Shown piece by piece: positions 8,943 to 19,136 of a DNA stretch of 64,000 nt. This stretch comes from Xanthomonas euvesicatoria pv. euvesicatoria. GTDB taxonomy: Bacteria > Pseudomonadota > Gammaproteobacteria > Xanthomonadales > Xanthomonadaceae. Positions within the stretch are counted from its first letter, which is position 1; every line of letters begins with the position of its first letter. The notes under the pieces were generated by a model that was given only the letters and a program-made list of their open reading frames with translations, was not told where the DNA came from and did no database searches. The DNA is taken from NCBI RefSeq assembly GCF_020880415.1, contig NZ_JAJIUJ010000049.1:62001-126000 (forward strand), in the 5' to 3' direction. Made by a program: the position numbers and the translations under genes.

Positions 8943-11900
8943 TCAGAAGCTCACTCCCCAGGTCACCTGACCACCGTACGCCGTCTGCCCGTCGCCGCTG
9001 AGCCCTTGCAGCGACAGTGCCAGCCGGCTGCGTGGCGAGGTGATCAGGCTCACGCCCAGCTCGCCGATGGCCGCATTCTTGGCCAGGGTGACGCTTTGCA
9101 CCGAGAACTCCGAGGCGGTGCCGACGAAGCCGGCCGAGCGCTGCACGGAACGGTCGCCGAAGGCATGCCGCCAGCCTGCCGACGCATACAACGCCGCCTT
9201 CTGGCCGAGGTCCCAATCACCACGTACGCCCAGCGTGGCGGTACTGAAGGTGTCGCTGGCACTGTCCACCGACAGCGCGGAGATGCCGCCGCGTTCGGTG
9301 AACCCGTCGGTCTTCAGGCGGGTGTAATCGGCCGCAATGAACGGGCTGTACACCGCACCTTCGGTGCGCAGATTCCAGGCCGCTTCCAGCGACACCGTTA
9401 CGGCGGTGGCGTCGTAGCGGCTGTCCATGCGCTCTTCGAGCACGCCGGGCAACATCACCCGGCGCGTGCTGTCGACGCGATAGCTGGCGTAGTCCACCGC
9501 ACCCTGCAGCGAGAACGCAGACCAATCGGCCCGGCCATACACGCCGGCATGCGTGCCATCCACATCGGCACGGTCGCCCCATTCGCGCGACCAGCTCTCG
9601 ATATCCTGGTTGCCGACCGCAATGCCCACCACGCTGCGTTCGCCGAAGCGGCGTTCCGCACCGGCCATCACGCCGTTGTCCTCGCGACGTACCGACACCG
9701 CATTGGCATCGCCATCGACACGGGTGGGCAGGCTGCGCCCGGTGATCCAGACCATGGTGTCGCCGACCAGCGTGTCCTGGCTGTCGCCACGCAGATGGTT
9801 GGCGATGCCGCTGTAGAGAAAGCGGCTGTCCAGCAGGGCCGTTGCAGTGCTGGCATGACTTTCGCCCGACAGCGAGGCAAACGCGGTGCGCACCGCCTCC
9901 GGGTCGTCGGGCAAACGCACCACGGCCTGATAGATCGGGCTGGTGTTCGGCAAGCCGTCCACGGCCGCCGCCGTGGACTGCTGGTTCGGCGTGGTGACCG
10001 CGTCCACCATGCCCACCGTATTGCGCCCGAACGTCACCGACAATCCGGTCGCGGTGGTGCTGACATCCGGCTCGATAAACGCGTAGTCGGAAATGACGTT
10101 GGTGAACTGCCCGGTGAGGCCGCCGCCGGCGCTGATCACCGGAATTTCCGTAAACAGCGGCAAGTCGGTCGCCCGCACCAGCGCCAGCGTGGTGCCGGTT
10201 GCCACGCTGGCTGCGCCGCCCACCGCCACCGGCGTGACGACACCGCCGTCGCCGGGCGTCACTTGCAACGCGGAGCCTGGTGCAAACGTGGCATTGCCGC
10301 CGACGCTGATGGTGCCACCGGCACCGCCGATGGCGACCGTGCCCGATGACACCAGGCTGCCGACACTGCCGCTGCCGGCGAGCGTGCCGCCCGGACCCAC
10401 TGTGACCGGCCCGCCCAGCACCGCGCCCGGGTTGGCCAGGTTGCCGACACTCAGGGTGCCGGCGTTGACCTCCGTCGGGCCGGTGAAGGTGCTGCTGTTG
10501 GCGGTGAGCAACAGCGTGCCGGTCCCCAGCTTGATGAAGCGACCGACCCCGAACAACCTGCCTGCATAGCTGCCGGCACTGTTTTGCAGGAAGGTCAGCG
10601 TGCTGTTGTTGGTGATGTCGCCCTGCAGGCTGGCGGTGTTGCCAACCAGCGTGCCCGCGTTGACGGTCGTACCGCCCAGGTAACCGTTGACGCCGTCCAG
10701 GGTGAGCGTACCGGTGCCGTTCTTCACCAGCACGCCGCTGCCGGTGACGTTGCCGGCGTAGGTCCCATCGGTTGCCTGGTCGAACACCAGCACTGCATTG
10801 TCGACGATGTTGCCCTGCAGACTGTCGGTGGTGCCGATCAGGCTGCCACTGGCGATGGTGGTGCCGCCGCTGTAGGTGTTGGGCGCCACCAAGGTCAACG
10901 CGCCGGCACCTTGCTTGATCACGCTACCGGTGCCGCTGACCACGCCGGCGAACACGCCATCGCTGGCCTGATCGAAGATCAACGTCGCGTTGTCGACCAC
11001 ATCGCCCTGCAAGCTGGTGGTGTTGCCGACCAGGCTGCCGGCGCTGATGACGGTGCCGCCGGTATACGTATTGGCACCAAGCAATTGCAGCACGCCGCTG
11101 CCGGTCTTTTCCAGCGAGCCAGTCCCGCTGACCGCGCCGGCATACACGCCACCGGTCGTCTGGTTGAACACCAACGCTGCATTGTTGGTGATATCGCCCT
11201 GCAAACTGGCGGTGTCGCCGATCAGGGTGCCGGCCGCAATGGTGGTGCCACCGGCGTAGCCATTGGCGCCGCTGAGCAGCAATGCGCCGGCGCCCTCCTT
11301 GACCACCGTGCCAGTGCCGGTGATCGAACCGGTAAACACGCCATCGGCCGCCTGGTTGAACGCCAAGGTTGCGTTATCGACGATGGCGCCTTGCAGGCTT
11401 GCGCTGTCGCCCACCAGCGTACCCGCAGTGAGCGTCGTGCCACCGCTGTAGGTATTGCTGCCGTCCAGCGTGAGGGTGCCGGTGTTTGTCTTGATCAACG
11501 CACCGCTGCCGCTGATGTTGCCGGCAAGGGTGAGGTCGGCCGGGTTGTCGACGGTCAGCGCCGCACCCAGCGTGACCGCGTTACCCAATGCCGCGGCAAT
11601 GGCATTGCTCAGCACCGAATCGCCGGTGACCGACAAGGTGCCGCTCCCCAGGGCGGTGTTGCTGGCCACCGCCAGCGTGCCATCGCTGAGCGTCGTGCCG
11701 CCGGCATAGCTGTTGTTGCCGCTGAGCGTGAGGGTGGACGTGCCGTTCTTGATCAAACTGCCTGCACCGCTGATTGCACCGGTCAATGCCAGGTCGTTGC
11801 TGCCTGGCAGCGTCAACGCGCCGTCGAGCACCACCGCATTGGCCAGCGCCAATGCTTGATCGGTATCGAGCGTGGTGCCCGCTGCGGCAGTCAGCGTGCC

Positions 11901-14900
11901 GGTGCCCAGCGCCTGCGCATTGCCCAGCACCAGGCTGCCGCCGCCGAGCGCGGTGCCGCCGGTGTAGGTGTTGGCACCAGTCAGGACCAGCGTGCCGGTG
12001 TCGAGCTTTTGCAGCGTGCCGCTGCCGCCGATGGCGACGTCGATGGTGCCGGTCACGCCGGGGTCGACGCGGATGATGGTGTTCGCTGCGTTGGCGCTCA
12101 ATGCGCCACCGCCTGCATCGCTCAGCACATAGCCATCGGTGATGAATTGCATGCCGGTGATGCCCTGGGTGCCCTGCACGCCCACGTTGCCCGCTGTGCC
12201 TGCGAAGACCGCAAAGCTGTTCTGCCAATCGCTGTTGATCAGCCCATCGACCGACGTCCAATTGGTGGTGCCGGCGGTCCATGTGCCGGTACCGCCCTCG
12301 GCGCTGCCGTTGGCGACGGTCTGCGCACCATCCCAGAACTGCACGTTGCTGCCAGAAGCCAACAACACCACGTTGACCTGCTGCGCCAGCGAGGTCTGCA
12401 GCGTGAGCTGGGCGGGGTCGACCGTGCCCGGCAAGGTGCCGAAACCCATGCCATTGTTGGTCAAGGTGCCGGTGTAATCGATCAGGCGATACACACCGGT
12501 GCCGAAGCCGCCGATGTCGGTGATGTTGAGCGTGCCATCCAGCGTGAGGTCGCCGTTGACCGCAAGCACACCGGTCTGGCTGGGTATCCCCAAAAACGCA
12601 TCGAGCGTGGCATTGGGCGCCATGCTCAGGCTGCCGGTGGTCAGCAGCGCACCACTGGTCACCACCAGGCGGCCACCGTCATTCACCGTGACCGCGGCAT
12701 TGACCACGCCGCTGCCGCTCAACGTGCCGCCGGTGCCCACGGTGACGCCACCGGCACTGCCCAGCGTGCCATCCACATCCAGCGTGCCCGCGGTGATCTG
12801 CGTGGTGCCGCCGATCGTGCTGGTGCCGGTGAGTTGCACGGTGCCGGTGCCGACTTTTTCGAGATTGCCCGCATCGTTCAACGCACCTGCGAAGGTACTG
12901 CCGACGTTGCCAACGCCCAGTTGCAAGGTGCTGCCCCCCTGGATCGCGACATTGCCCAGGCCGGTCACGCTGCTCAATGCGGTATTGCTGCCGAGCGAGA
13001 GCCCCGCCCCTGCCGCAACATCCACGCTGGCACTGGTCCCCAACGTGCCGGTGGCGGAGGTGGCCAGCACGCCGCCCTGTACCGACACCGGGCCACTGAA
13101 CAGGTTGCTGCCGGACAGGGTCAAGGTCCCCAGGCCCGTCTTGGTCAGCGCGCCCGCGCCACTGAGCACGCCGGTCAACGCCAGAGCGTCCGCACTGGCG
13201 ATGGTCAGGTTGGCGCCCAGGTTGACGTTGTTGCCCAGGGCCAAGGCAATGGCATTGCTCAACGTCGCATCGCCCAGCACCGACAGGCTGCCCGTGCCGA
13301 GTGCGGTGTTGCTGCCCACCGCCAGGGTGCCGGCATTCAACACGCTGCCGCCGAGGTAGCTGTTGCTGCCGTCCAGCGTGAGCGTGGAGGTGCCGTTCTT
13401 GATCAAGCTGCCTGCACCGCTGATGGCGCCGGCCAATGTCAGGTCGTTGCTGCCGGGCAGCGTCAACCCGCCATCGAGCACCACCGCGTTGCCGAGGGCC
13501 AATGCTTGGTTGGTATCGAGCGTGGTGCCCGCTGCGGCGGTCAGCGTGCCGCTGCCCAGCGCTTGTGTATTGCCCAACACCAGGCTGCCGCCGCCCAGCG
13601 CCGTGCCACCGGTGTAGGTGTTGGGACCACTCAGCACCAGCGTGCCGGTATCAAGCTTCTGCACGCCGCCGGTGCCGGTGATGGCCACATCGATGCTCGC
13701 CGTGGCACCCGGATCGACGCGGATGGAGGTCAACGGGTCAGTCACCGCCAGTGCGCCCGCGCCGGCATCGGTCAACTGATAACCATCGGTCACGAACTGC
13801 AGGCCGCCGACGTTCTGCGTGCCCTGCACGCCCACCGTGCCGGCCGTACCGGAAAACACTGCGAAGTCGCCTTGCCACGTGCTGTTGGCGCTACCGTCCT
13901 GGCCGGTCCAGTTGGTGGCTGCACCCCAGGTGCCGGCGCCGCCATCGACAGTGCCATTGGCCGTGGTCTGTACCCCATCCCAGAACTGCACGATGCTGCC
14001 CGGCGCGGTCACCACCAGATTGAGTTGCTGGCCGATGGCGGTCTGCAGGGCGAGCTGGCTGATGTCCACGCTGCCCGGAAACAGGCCGATCAGCATGCCG
14101 TTGTTGGTGAGCGCGCCGGTGTAGTCGATCAACCGGTACACGCCGGTCCCGAAGCCACCGAGATCGGTGATGTTGAGCGTACCGTCCAGGGTGAGATCGC
14201 CATTGACGGCCAGCAAGCGGGTTGCGCTTGGCGCGCCCAATGCCACATCGACGAACGCGCCTGGCGCGAGCGTCAACGCGCCCACGCTCAACGACGAACC
14301 GCTGGTCAGTGCGAGCCTGCCGCCATCGCTGACGGTGACCGCCGCACCCACATTACCGGCGGCGCCGGTGCCGGTCAGCGTGCCGCCCGATGCGACGTTC
14401 AAGGCGCCGGTGCCGAGGCTGCCGACCACATCGAGCGTGCCCGCACTGACCTGCGTGCTGCCACCGATCGCGCTGGTACCGAGCAAACGCACGGTACCGG
14501 CCCCCACCTTGTCCAGGTTGCCGCCACCGCCCAGGCTGCCGGCGAAATCGCCGCCGCCTAGTTGCAGCGTGGCGCCGGTATCGGTGTCTACACCGCCCGC
14601 ACCAGTGAGTGTGTTGATCAAGCCACCGTTGGTCAGGTTCAACAGCGCACCTGCCGCGACATCGACATTGCTGGCGTTGCCCAATGAGGCCGCGGTACTG
14701 GCCACCACGGTGCCGGCCTGAATCGCCAGCGGGCCGGTGTAGCTGTTGTTACCGCTCAAGGTCAACGTGCCCAGGCCGGTCTTGACCAGGCTTCCGCTTC
14801 CGCTGATGGCACCGCTTGCCAACATGTCTGCGGCGTTATCTACGGTGAGCGCGGCGCCCAGCGCGATGTCGTTGCCTAGCGCCACGGCGACCGCATTGCT

Positions 14901-17900
14901 CAATACCGAATTGCCGAGCACCGACAGGCTGCCGGTGCCGAGCGCATTGTCGGCTCCCACCGCGATGGTGCCTGCGGTCAGGCTGGTACCGCCGCTGTAG
15001 CTGTTGCTGGCCGTGAGCGACAGGGTGGTGGCGCCATTCTTGACCAGGCTGCCGGTGCCGCTGACGCTGCCGTTCAAGACCAGATCGTTGCTGCCCACCA
15101 ACGTCAGTTGATCGTTCAACGCGAGGTTGTTGCCTACCGTCAACGCGGCAGTGGCATCCAGTTCGGCAGGGCCGTTGACTCGCATATCACCCACGCCAAG
15201 CGCGGCATTGTTCCCAAGCACCAGCCTGCCCGCATCCAGCGCAACGCCACCGGTGAAGGTATTGGCGTTGCTCAACGTCAGGGTGGCGCTGCCCTGCTTG
15301 TCGAGGCCACCGATGCCGCTGACGACGCCGTTGAGCGCAATATTCTGCGTGCCAGGCAGGGTCAGCGTGCCATCCAAGGCGACTGCATTGCCCAGCGCCA
15401 CGGCGGTGCTTGCATCCAGCGTGGTACCGCCTGCGGCAGTCAAGGTACCTGCGCCCAATGCCGTGTCGCTGCCAACCAGCAACGAACCACCCTGCAGTTG
15501 CAGCCCACCGCTCCAGGTGTTGTTGCCATTGAGGGTGAGCGTCTGCGCGCCGGTCTTGATCAGGCTGCCCGTGCCATCGATCGCGCCATCGAGCGTGAGG
15601 TTTTGTCCATCGATCGTCAGCGCACCGTTGGTGGTGAGCGCGTTCTGCAAGGTCACCGCAGAGGCAGCGGTGAGCAGCGTGCCGTTGGCAGCAGTAAGTG
15701 CGCCGCTACCGAGTGCGGTATTGCTGCCCACGACCAGGGCACCGTCGTTCAACGCGGTGCCGCCGGTGTAACTGTTGTTTCCGTTGAGCGTGAGCGCTCC
15801 GGTGCCTTGCTTGACCAGGCTGCCGGCGCCGCTCACGGTACCGCTCAAGCCCAGGTTGTTGTTGCCGGTCAATGACAACGCACCATTGAGCACCACATCG
15901 TTGCCAAGCGTGGTGGCGGTGGTGGCCTGCAGTTGCGTTCCGCCGGCTGCGGTCAACACACCGCTGCCCAGCGCCGCGCCGCTGCCGACCGACAAGCTCC
16001 CCGCGTTGAGATCCACGCCGCCACCGAAGGTGTTTGCGCCGGTCAGTGTCAGCGCTGCTGCACCGTCTTTGACCAGGCCACCGATGCCGCTGATGCCACC
16101 GGTGAGGGTCAGGTCCTGGCTGCCGCCAAGTTGCAGATCCGCATCCAGCACCACGTTGTTGGCCAGCACGCGTGCAGCGGTGCTATCGAGCAGGCCGCCA
16201 CTCACGCTCAGGCTGCCCGTCCCGAGTGCGCCATCGCTGCCCAGAATCAGGCTGCCTGCCGTCAGGCGGGTGCCGCCCAGATAGATGTTGTTGCCGCTGA
16301 GGGTCAAGCTGGCCGGGCCGAGTTTGTCCAGGCTGCCGGCGCCACTGATGCCCCCGGTCAGCGTGAGCGCGTTGCTCCCAGCCACAGTGAACTGCCCTGC
16401 CAGTGCAATGGCATTGGCGAGCGTGCTCACTGCTGCGTTGTCCAGCGTCGTGCCGGCCGCTGCGGTCAAGGTCCCGCTCCCCAGCGCGGTATTGCTGCCC
16501 ACCGTAAGCTTGCCGGTGTTGAGCGCGGTGCCACCGGTATAGGTGTTGTTGCCGCTGAGCGTGAGATCGCCGCCGGCCTTGACCAGGCTGCCTGCACCGC
16601 TGATGGCGCCACCCAAGGTCAACGCCTGCGCGCCATTAAGGGTCAGCGCGCCGGTGCTCAGCGTCACTGCATTGCTCAGCGTGGCAGCGGCGGTGTTTTG
16701 CAAGCTCGCAGAGCCAGTGACATTCAACGTACCGGTGCCCAGTGCGGTGCCGCTGGCCACCTGCAAGGTGCCGGCATTGAGGCTGGTGCCGCCGGTATAG
16801 GTGTTCAGACCAGCCAGCGTCAGCGTCCCGCCACCGAGTTTGTTCAATGCACCGGCGCCACTGATGGTGCCGGTGAGATTCAACGCGTTGCCGCTACTGC
16901 CGACGCCCAGGTTTCCGGTCAGCGCAATCGCGTTGCCCAGCGTGGACGCGGCCGTGGCATCGAGCTCGCCTCCGCTGGCGGTGAGCGTGCCGGTGCCCAG
17001 GGCCGCATTCGAACCGACCACCAGTCGCCCGGTGCTGAGCGTAGTGCCGCCGGTGTAGGTGTTGGCGTTGGTCAGGGTGAGATCGCCAGTACCGCTCTTG
17101 ATCAAACTGCCGGCACCATTGATGGCGCCGCTGAGCGTGAGCGCTTGTGCGCCGGTCCAGTTCAACGGTGCGGCAAGGCTGATGCCATTGGTCACCGTCA
17201 ACGGCGCAGTGGTGCTCAGGCTGGATGCGCCGGTGACATTCAATGCGCCCGTGCCCAGCGCGGACGCGGTACCCAGTTGCAGCGTGCCCGCTGCCAGCGT
17301 GGTGCCGCCGCTATAGGTATTGGTGCCGCTGAGTGACAGCGTTCCGGTGCCGGTTTTATTGACACCGCCAGCGCCGGCCAGCGTGCCGCTCAAGGTCAAC
17401 GCGTTGCCGCTGGCTCCCAGGCCCAGCGTATTGGCGAGCGCAAAGTTGTTGGTCAGGGTCAGTGGTGCAGTGTTATCCAGCAAACCGCCTGCCGCAGTGA
17501 CCGTGCCAGTGCCGAGCGCACCGGAAGTCTCCAGCAGCACGCTGCCTGCACCCAGGGTGGTGCCACCGCTGTAGGTATTGCTGCCGCCCAAGGTCAGCGT
17601 GCCGGCGCCAACCTTGTTGAGCGCCCCGGTGCCACTGATTGTCCCTCCGATTCGCAGCGCGTTTGCGCCGCCAATACCCACCGTGTTGCTTAGCGAAAAC
17701 GCATTGGCCAGGTTCACTGCGGCACCTGCCAACAGGCTGCCGCCGGATGCGGTGACCGTGCCGGTGCCCAAGGCACTGTTGGTGCCCACCGTCAACGCGC
17801 CATCGACCAGATTGACGCCACCGCTGAACGTGCTGGTACCGGTCAGCGCCAGTCCGCCGGTGCCGGTCTTGGTCAATCCGCCGGTGCCGGTAATTGCGCT

Positions 17901-19136
17901 GCCAACGGTCAGGTTATTGGTGCCCTGCACGGTCAGGCCGCCCGCGCCAAGCGCAATGCCATTGGTCGGTGCAAGGGTCAGGCCAGCAGCCGTGGCTTGG
18001 AGCGTGCCGCCGTTGGCGGTGATGGTGGTGCCCAACTGCGCAGGATTGGCAAACTGCAACACGCCACCATTGAGCGCGCTGTTGGCGAAGTTGCTCGCCC
18101 CGCCCACCGACCAGGTGCCGCTATTGACGCGCAAATTTCCGAAATTGATGTATTGCGCGGTGCTCAATGTTCCGGTGCCGGTGCTGCCGCTGCCGGTACC
18201 CACCGCAGAATTTTGCAGGATCAGCGTGTTGTTTCCGCCCAGGCCTCCATCCACCACACCGGTTTGCGCGAAGCTCAGCAAACCGCCCGGGCCGAGCAAT
18301 TCCAGTGCAAGGCCTCCCCCGCTGTTGACGCTGCCACCGGTGACCGCAGTGAAGCTGTTGGTGCTGCCCGCCCCCATCGAAACACTGCCGTTGATGGTGC
18401 CTGAGTTGACGAACGTGTTGCCGGTGGCCGAACTTTGAAAGCCCACCCGTCCGTTGATGGTGCCGGTATTGACCGCGTTGACGGTGCCTCCACCGGTCAC
18501 CGCAATCACCGGCGTGTCCGACCCCAGGATTGACAATCCCAGCAACGGGCGACTATCGATCACGCCAGCGTTGTTGATCTGCACCGTTCCGTTGCTGGCC
18601 GACGTCAGCCCCAGCGCCATGCCGTCGAGATTGAGCAGATTGGCGCCCAGCAAGCCGCCGGTGCCGTAGAGCGTGCCGCTGGCAAGATTGTTGACGGTGA
18701 CTGCAGTGGAGCTGGCATTGCCCATGGTCACGCCGCTGCTCAGTACCGAGAGCAGCCCAAGCACGGAAGGGTCGATGGTGCCGGCGTTGTTGAGTGTGGA
18801 ATTGGTACCGCTCAGGGCGATGGCGGTGCCGCCCAACAGGCCTGCGGTCATCTGGCTGCCGGAGGCGACATTCACGGTCAGGTTGTTGGCGCTACTGGAA
18901 AAACTGTTGCTGGTGACCGGCGTACCCGAGCAGGTGACGGTTGCGCCCGCCGCGGGGATGGCCGGCGTGCATGCGCCCCAGGCCAGCATCGGTGCGGCGG
19001 CCCCCACCGCAAGGACCACCAAGGCCGGCAATTGACGACGGGGTGAGCCAGGCTTGCGACGCCGACGCACCAATTCATGCGTCACCACCCAATTGCCAAT
19101 GGCTGCGTTCCAGACCAGCGCAAATGCACGATTCAT
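8943..19136 (-). CDS. Giant autotransporter with beta-strand (PATR-type) repeats
   Basis: Monomeric (type Va) autotransporter of about 3,397 residues, far longer than most family members. The ATG at 19136 is preceded by AGGGGG and gives MNRAFALVWNAAIGNWVV, the extended signal peptide region seen in large autotransporters, then RRRRK and a hydrophobic core (about residues 38-54) before cleavage near AWGA. The passenger is Gly/Thr/Asn-rich and made of modules of the form GTLTLSGNNTYTGGT..LNAGTL, i.e. autotransporter-associated beta-strand repeats forming a beta-helix. Between about 15.1 and 17.8 kb the period is 85-86 residues. A longer unit containing VQFWDG...NWT is tandemly duplicated (period about 1.65 kb). 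The last 280 residues form the beta-barrel and end in TWGVSF. The upstream 46 in-frame residues are excluded because they lack signal character. The likely role is surface adhesion or aggregation. Confidence 0.93.
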   Translation of the reverse strand: MNRAFALVWNAAIGNWVVTHELVRRRRKPGSPRRQLPALVVLAVGAAAPMLAWGACTPAIPAAGATVTCSGTPVTSNSFSSSANNLTVNVASGSQMTAGLLGGTAIALSGTNSTLNNAGTIDPSVLGLLSVLSSGVTMGNASSTAVTVNNLASGTLYGTGGLLGANLLNLDGMALGLTSASNGTVQINNAGVIDSRPLLGLSILGSDTPVIAVTGGGTVNAVNTGTINGRVGFQSSATGNTFVNSGTINGSVSMGAGSTNSFTAVTGGSVNSGGGLALELLGPGGLLSFAQTGVVDGGLGGNNTLILQNSAVGTGSGSTGTGTLSTAQYINFGNLRVNSGTWSVGGASNFANSALNGGVLQFANPAQLGTTITANGGTLQATAAGLTLAPTNGIALGAGGLTVQGTNNLTVGSAITGTGGLTKTGTGGLALTGTSTFSGGVNLVDGALTVGTNSALGTGTVTASGGSLLAGAAVNLANAFSLSNTVGIGGANALRIGGTISGTGALNKVGAGTLTLGGSNTYSGGTTLGAGSVLLETSGALGTGTVTAAGGLLDNTAPLTLTNNFALANTLGLGASGNALTLSGTLAGAGGVNKTGTGTLSLSGTNTYSGGTTLAAGTLQLGTASALGTGALNVTGASSLSTTAPLTVTNGISLAAPLNWTGAQALTLSGAINGAGSLIKSGTGDLTLTNANTYTGGTTLSTGRLVVGSNAALGTGTLTASGGELDATAASTLGNAIALTGNLGVGSSGNALNLTGTISGAGALNKLGGGTLTLAGLNTYTGGTSLNAGTLQVASGTALGTGTLNVTGSASLQNTAAATLSNAVTLSTGALTLNGAQALTLGGAISGAGSLVKAGGDLTLSGNNTYTGGTALNTGKLTVGSNTALGSGTLTAAAGTTLDNAAVSTLANAIALAGQFTVAGSNALTLTGGISGAGSLDKLGPASLTLSGNNIYLGGTRLTAGSLILGSDGALGTGSLSVSGGLLDSTAARVLANNVVLDADLQLGGSQDLTLTGGISGIGGLVKDGAAALTLTGANTFGGGVDLNAGSLSVGSGAALGSGVLTAAGGTQLQATTATTLGNDVVLNGALSLTGNNNLGLSGTVSGAGSLVKQGTGALTLNGNNSYTGGTALNDGALVVGSNTALGSGALTAANGTLLTAASAVTLQNALTTNGALTIDGQNLTLDGAIDGTGSLIKTGAQTLTLNGNNTWSGGLQLQGGSLLVGSDTALGAGTLTAAGGTTLDASTAVALGNAVALDGTLTLPGTQNIALNGVVSGIGGLDKQGSATLTLSNANTFTGGVALDAGRLVLGNNAALGVGDMRVNGPAELDATAALTVGNNLALNDQLTLVGSNDLVLNGSVSGTGSLVKNGATTLSLTASNSYSGGTSLTAGTIAVGADNALGTGSLSVLGNSVLSNAVAVALGNDIALGAALTVDNAADMLASGAISGSGSLVKTGLGTLTLSGNNSYTGPLAIQAGTVVASTAASLGNASNVDVAAGALLNLTNGGLINTLTGAGGVDTDTGATLQLGGGDFAGSLGGGGNLDKVGAGTVRLLGTSAIGGSTQVSAGTLDVVGSLGTGALNVASGGTLTGTGAAGNVGAAVTVSDGGRLALTSGSSLSVGALTLAPGAFVDVALGAPSATRLLAVNGDLTLDGTLNITDLGGFGTGVYRLIDYTGALTNNGMLIGLFPGSVDISQLALQTAIGQQLNLVVTAPGSIVQFWDGVQTTANGTVDGGAGTWGAATNWTGQDGSANSTWQGDFAVFSGTAGTVGVQGTQNVGGLQFVTDGYQLTDAGAGALAVTDPLTSIRVDPGATASIDVAITGTGGVQKLDTGTLVLSGPNTYTGGTALGGGSLVLGNTQALGSGTLTAAAGTTLDTNQALALGNAVVLDGGLTLPGSNDLTLAGAISGAGSLIKNGTSTLTLDGSNSYLGGSVLNAGTLAVGSNTALGTGSLSVLGDATLSNAIALALGNNVNLGANLTIASADALALTGVLSGAGALTKTGLGTLTLSGSNLFSGPVSVQGGVLATSATGTLGTSASVDVAAGAGLSLGSNTALSSVTGLGNVAIQGGSTLQLGVGNVGSTFAGALNDAGNLEKVGTGTVQLTGTSTIGGTTQITAGTLDVDGTLGSAGGVTVGTGGTLSGSGVVNAAVTVNDGGRLVVTSGALLTTGSLSMAPNATLDAFLGIPSQTGVLAVNGDLTLDGTLNITDIGGFGTGVYRLIDYTGTLTNNGMGFGTLPGTVDPAQLTLQTSLAQQVNVVLLASGSNVQFWDGAQTVANGSAEGGTGTWTAGTTNWTSVDGLINSDWQNSFAVFAGTAGNVGVQGTQGITGMQFITDGYVLSDAGGGALSANAANTIIRVDPGVTGTIDVAIGGSGTLQKLDTGTLVLTGANTYTGGTALGGGSLVLGNAQALGTGTLTAAAGTTLDTDQALALANAVVLDGALTLPGSNDLALTGAISGAGSLIKNGTSTLTLSGNNSYAGGTTLSDGTLAVASNTALGSGTLSVTGDSVLSNAIAAALGNAVTLGAALTVDNPADLTLAGNISGSGALIKTNTGTLTLDGSNTYSGGTTLTAGTLVGDSASLQGAIVDNATLAFNQAADGVFTGSITGTGTVVKEGAGALLLSGANGYAGGTTIAAGTLIGDTASLQGDITNNAALVFNQTTGGVYAGAVSGTGSLEKTGSGVLQLLGANTYTGGTVISAGSLVGNTTSLQGDVVDNATLIFDQASDGVFAGVVSGTGSVIKQGAGALTLVAPNTYSGGTTIASGSLIGTTDSLQGNIVDNAVLVFDQATDGTYAGNVTGSGVLVKNGTGTLTLDGVNGYLGGTTVNAGTLVGNTASLQGDITNNSTLTFLQNSAGSYAGRLFGVGRFIKLGTGTLLLTANSSTFTGPTEVNAGTLSVGNLANPGAVLGGPVTVGPGGTLAGSGSVGSLVSSGTVAIGGAGGTISVGGNATFAPGSALQVTPGDGGVVTPVAVGGAASVATGTTLALVRATDLPLFTEIPVISAGGGLTGQFTNVISDYAFIEPDVSTTATGLSVTFGRNTVGMVDAVTTPNQQSTAAAVDGLPNTSPIYQAVVRLPDDPEAVRTAFASLSGESHASTATALLDSRFLYSGIANHLRGDSQDTLVGDTMVWITGRSLPTRVDGDANAVSVRREDNGVMAGAERRFGERSVVGIAVGNQDIESWSREWGDRADVDGTHAGVYGRADWSAFSLQGAVDYASYRVDSTRRVMLPGVLEERMDSRYDATAVTVSLEAAWNLRTEGAVYSPFIAADYTRLKTDGFTERGGISALSVDSASDTFSTATLGVRGDWDLGQKAALYASAGWRHAFGDRSVQRSAGFVGTASEFSVQSVTLAKNAAIGELGVSLITSPRSRLALSLQGLSGDGQTAYGGQVTWGVSF
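11400..14700 (-). repeat. Tandem 1.65-kb internal duplication in the giant autotransporter
   Basis: Two successive copies of a segment of about 550 residues lie head to tail. Landmarks are VQFWDGVQTTANG (coded near 13.98 kb) and VQFWDGAQTVANG (near 12.33 kb), and LNITDLGGFGTGVYRLIDYTG versus LNITDIGGFGTGVYRLIDYTG. Matching nucleotide landmarks are 1,647-1,650 nt apart. Outer limits are approximate, because the flanking beta repeats also resemble each other. Confidence 0.8.
15127..17832 (-). repeat. Array of ~258-nt (86-residue) beta-repeat modules
   Basis: The coding sequence is a run of homologous modules, each beginning near a GTLTLSGxNTYTGGT segment and containing LxxGSNTALGxGTL and a xLxNAIAL segment. 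Module boundaries recur at nearly constant spacing, for example near 16285, 16543, 16801, 17059, 17320 and 17578 (258-261 nt). This is the basic building block of the passenger. Confidence 0.8.

Noticed and set aside
10584..14561. A 1,325-residue open frame on the + strand opposite the giant autotransporter
   Set aside because: It mirrors the repeat modules of the real gene, has low-complexity Arg/Ala/Gly/His-rich sequence and no signal, domain or ribosome-binding site. It is a consequence of codon bias in the antisense frame.
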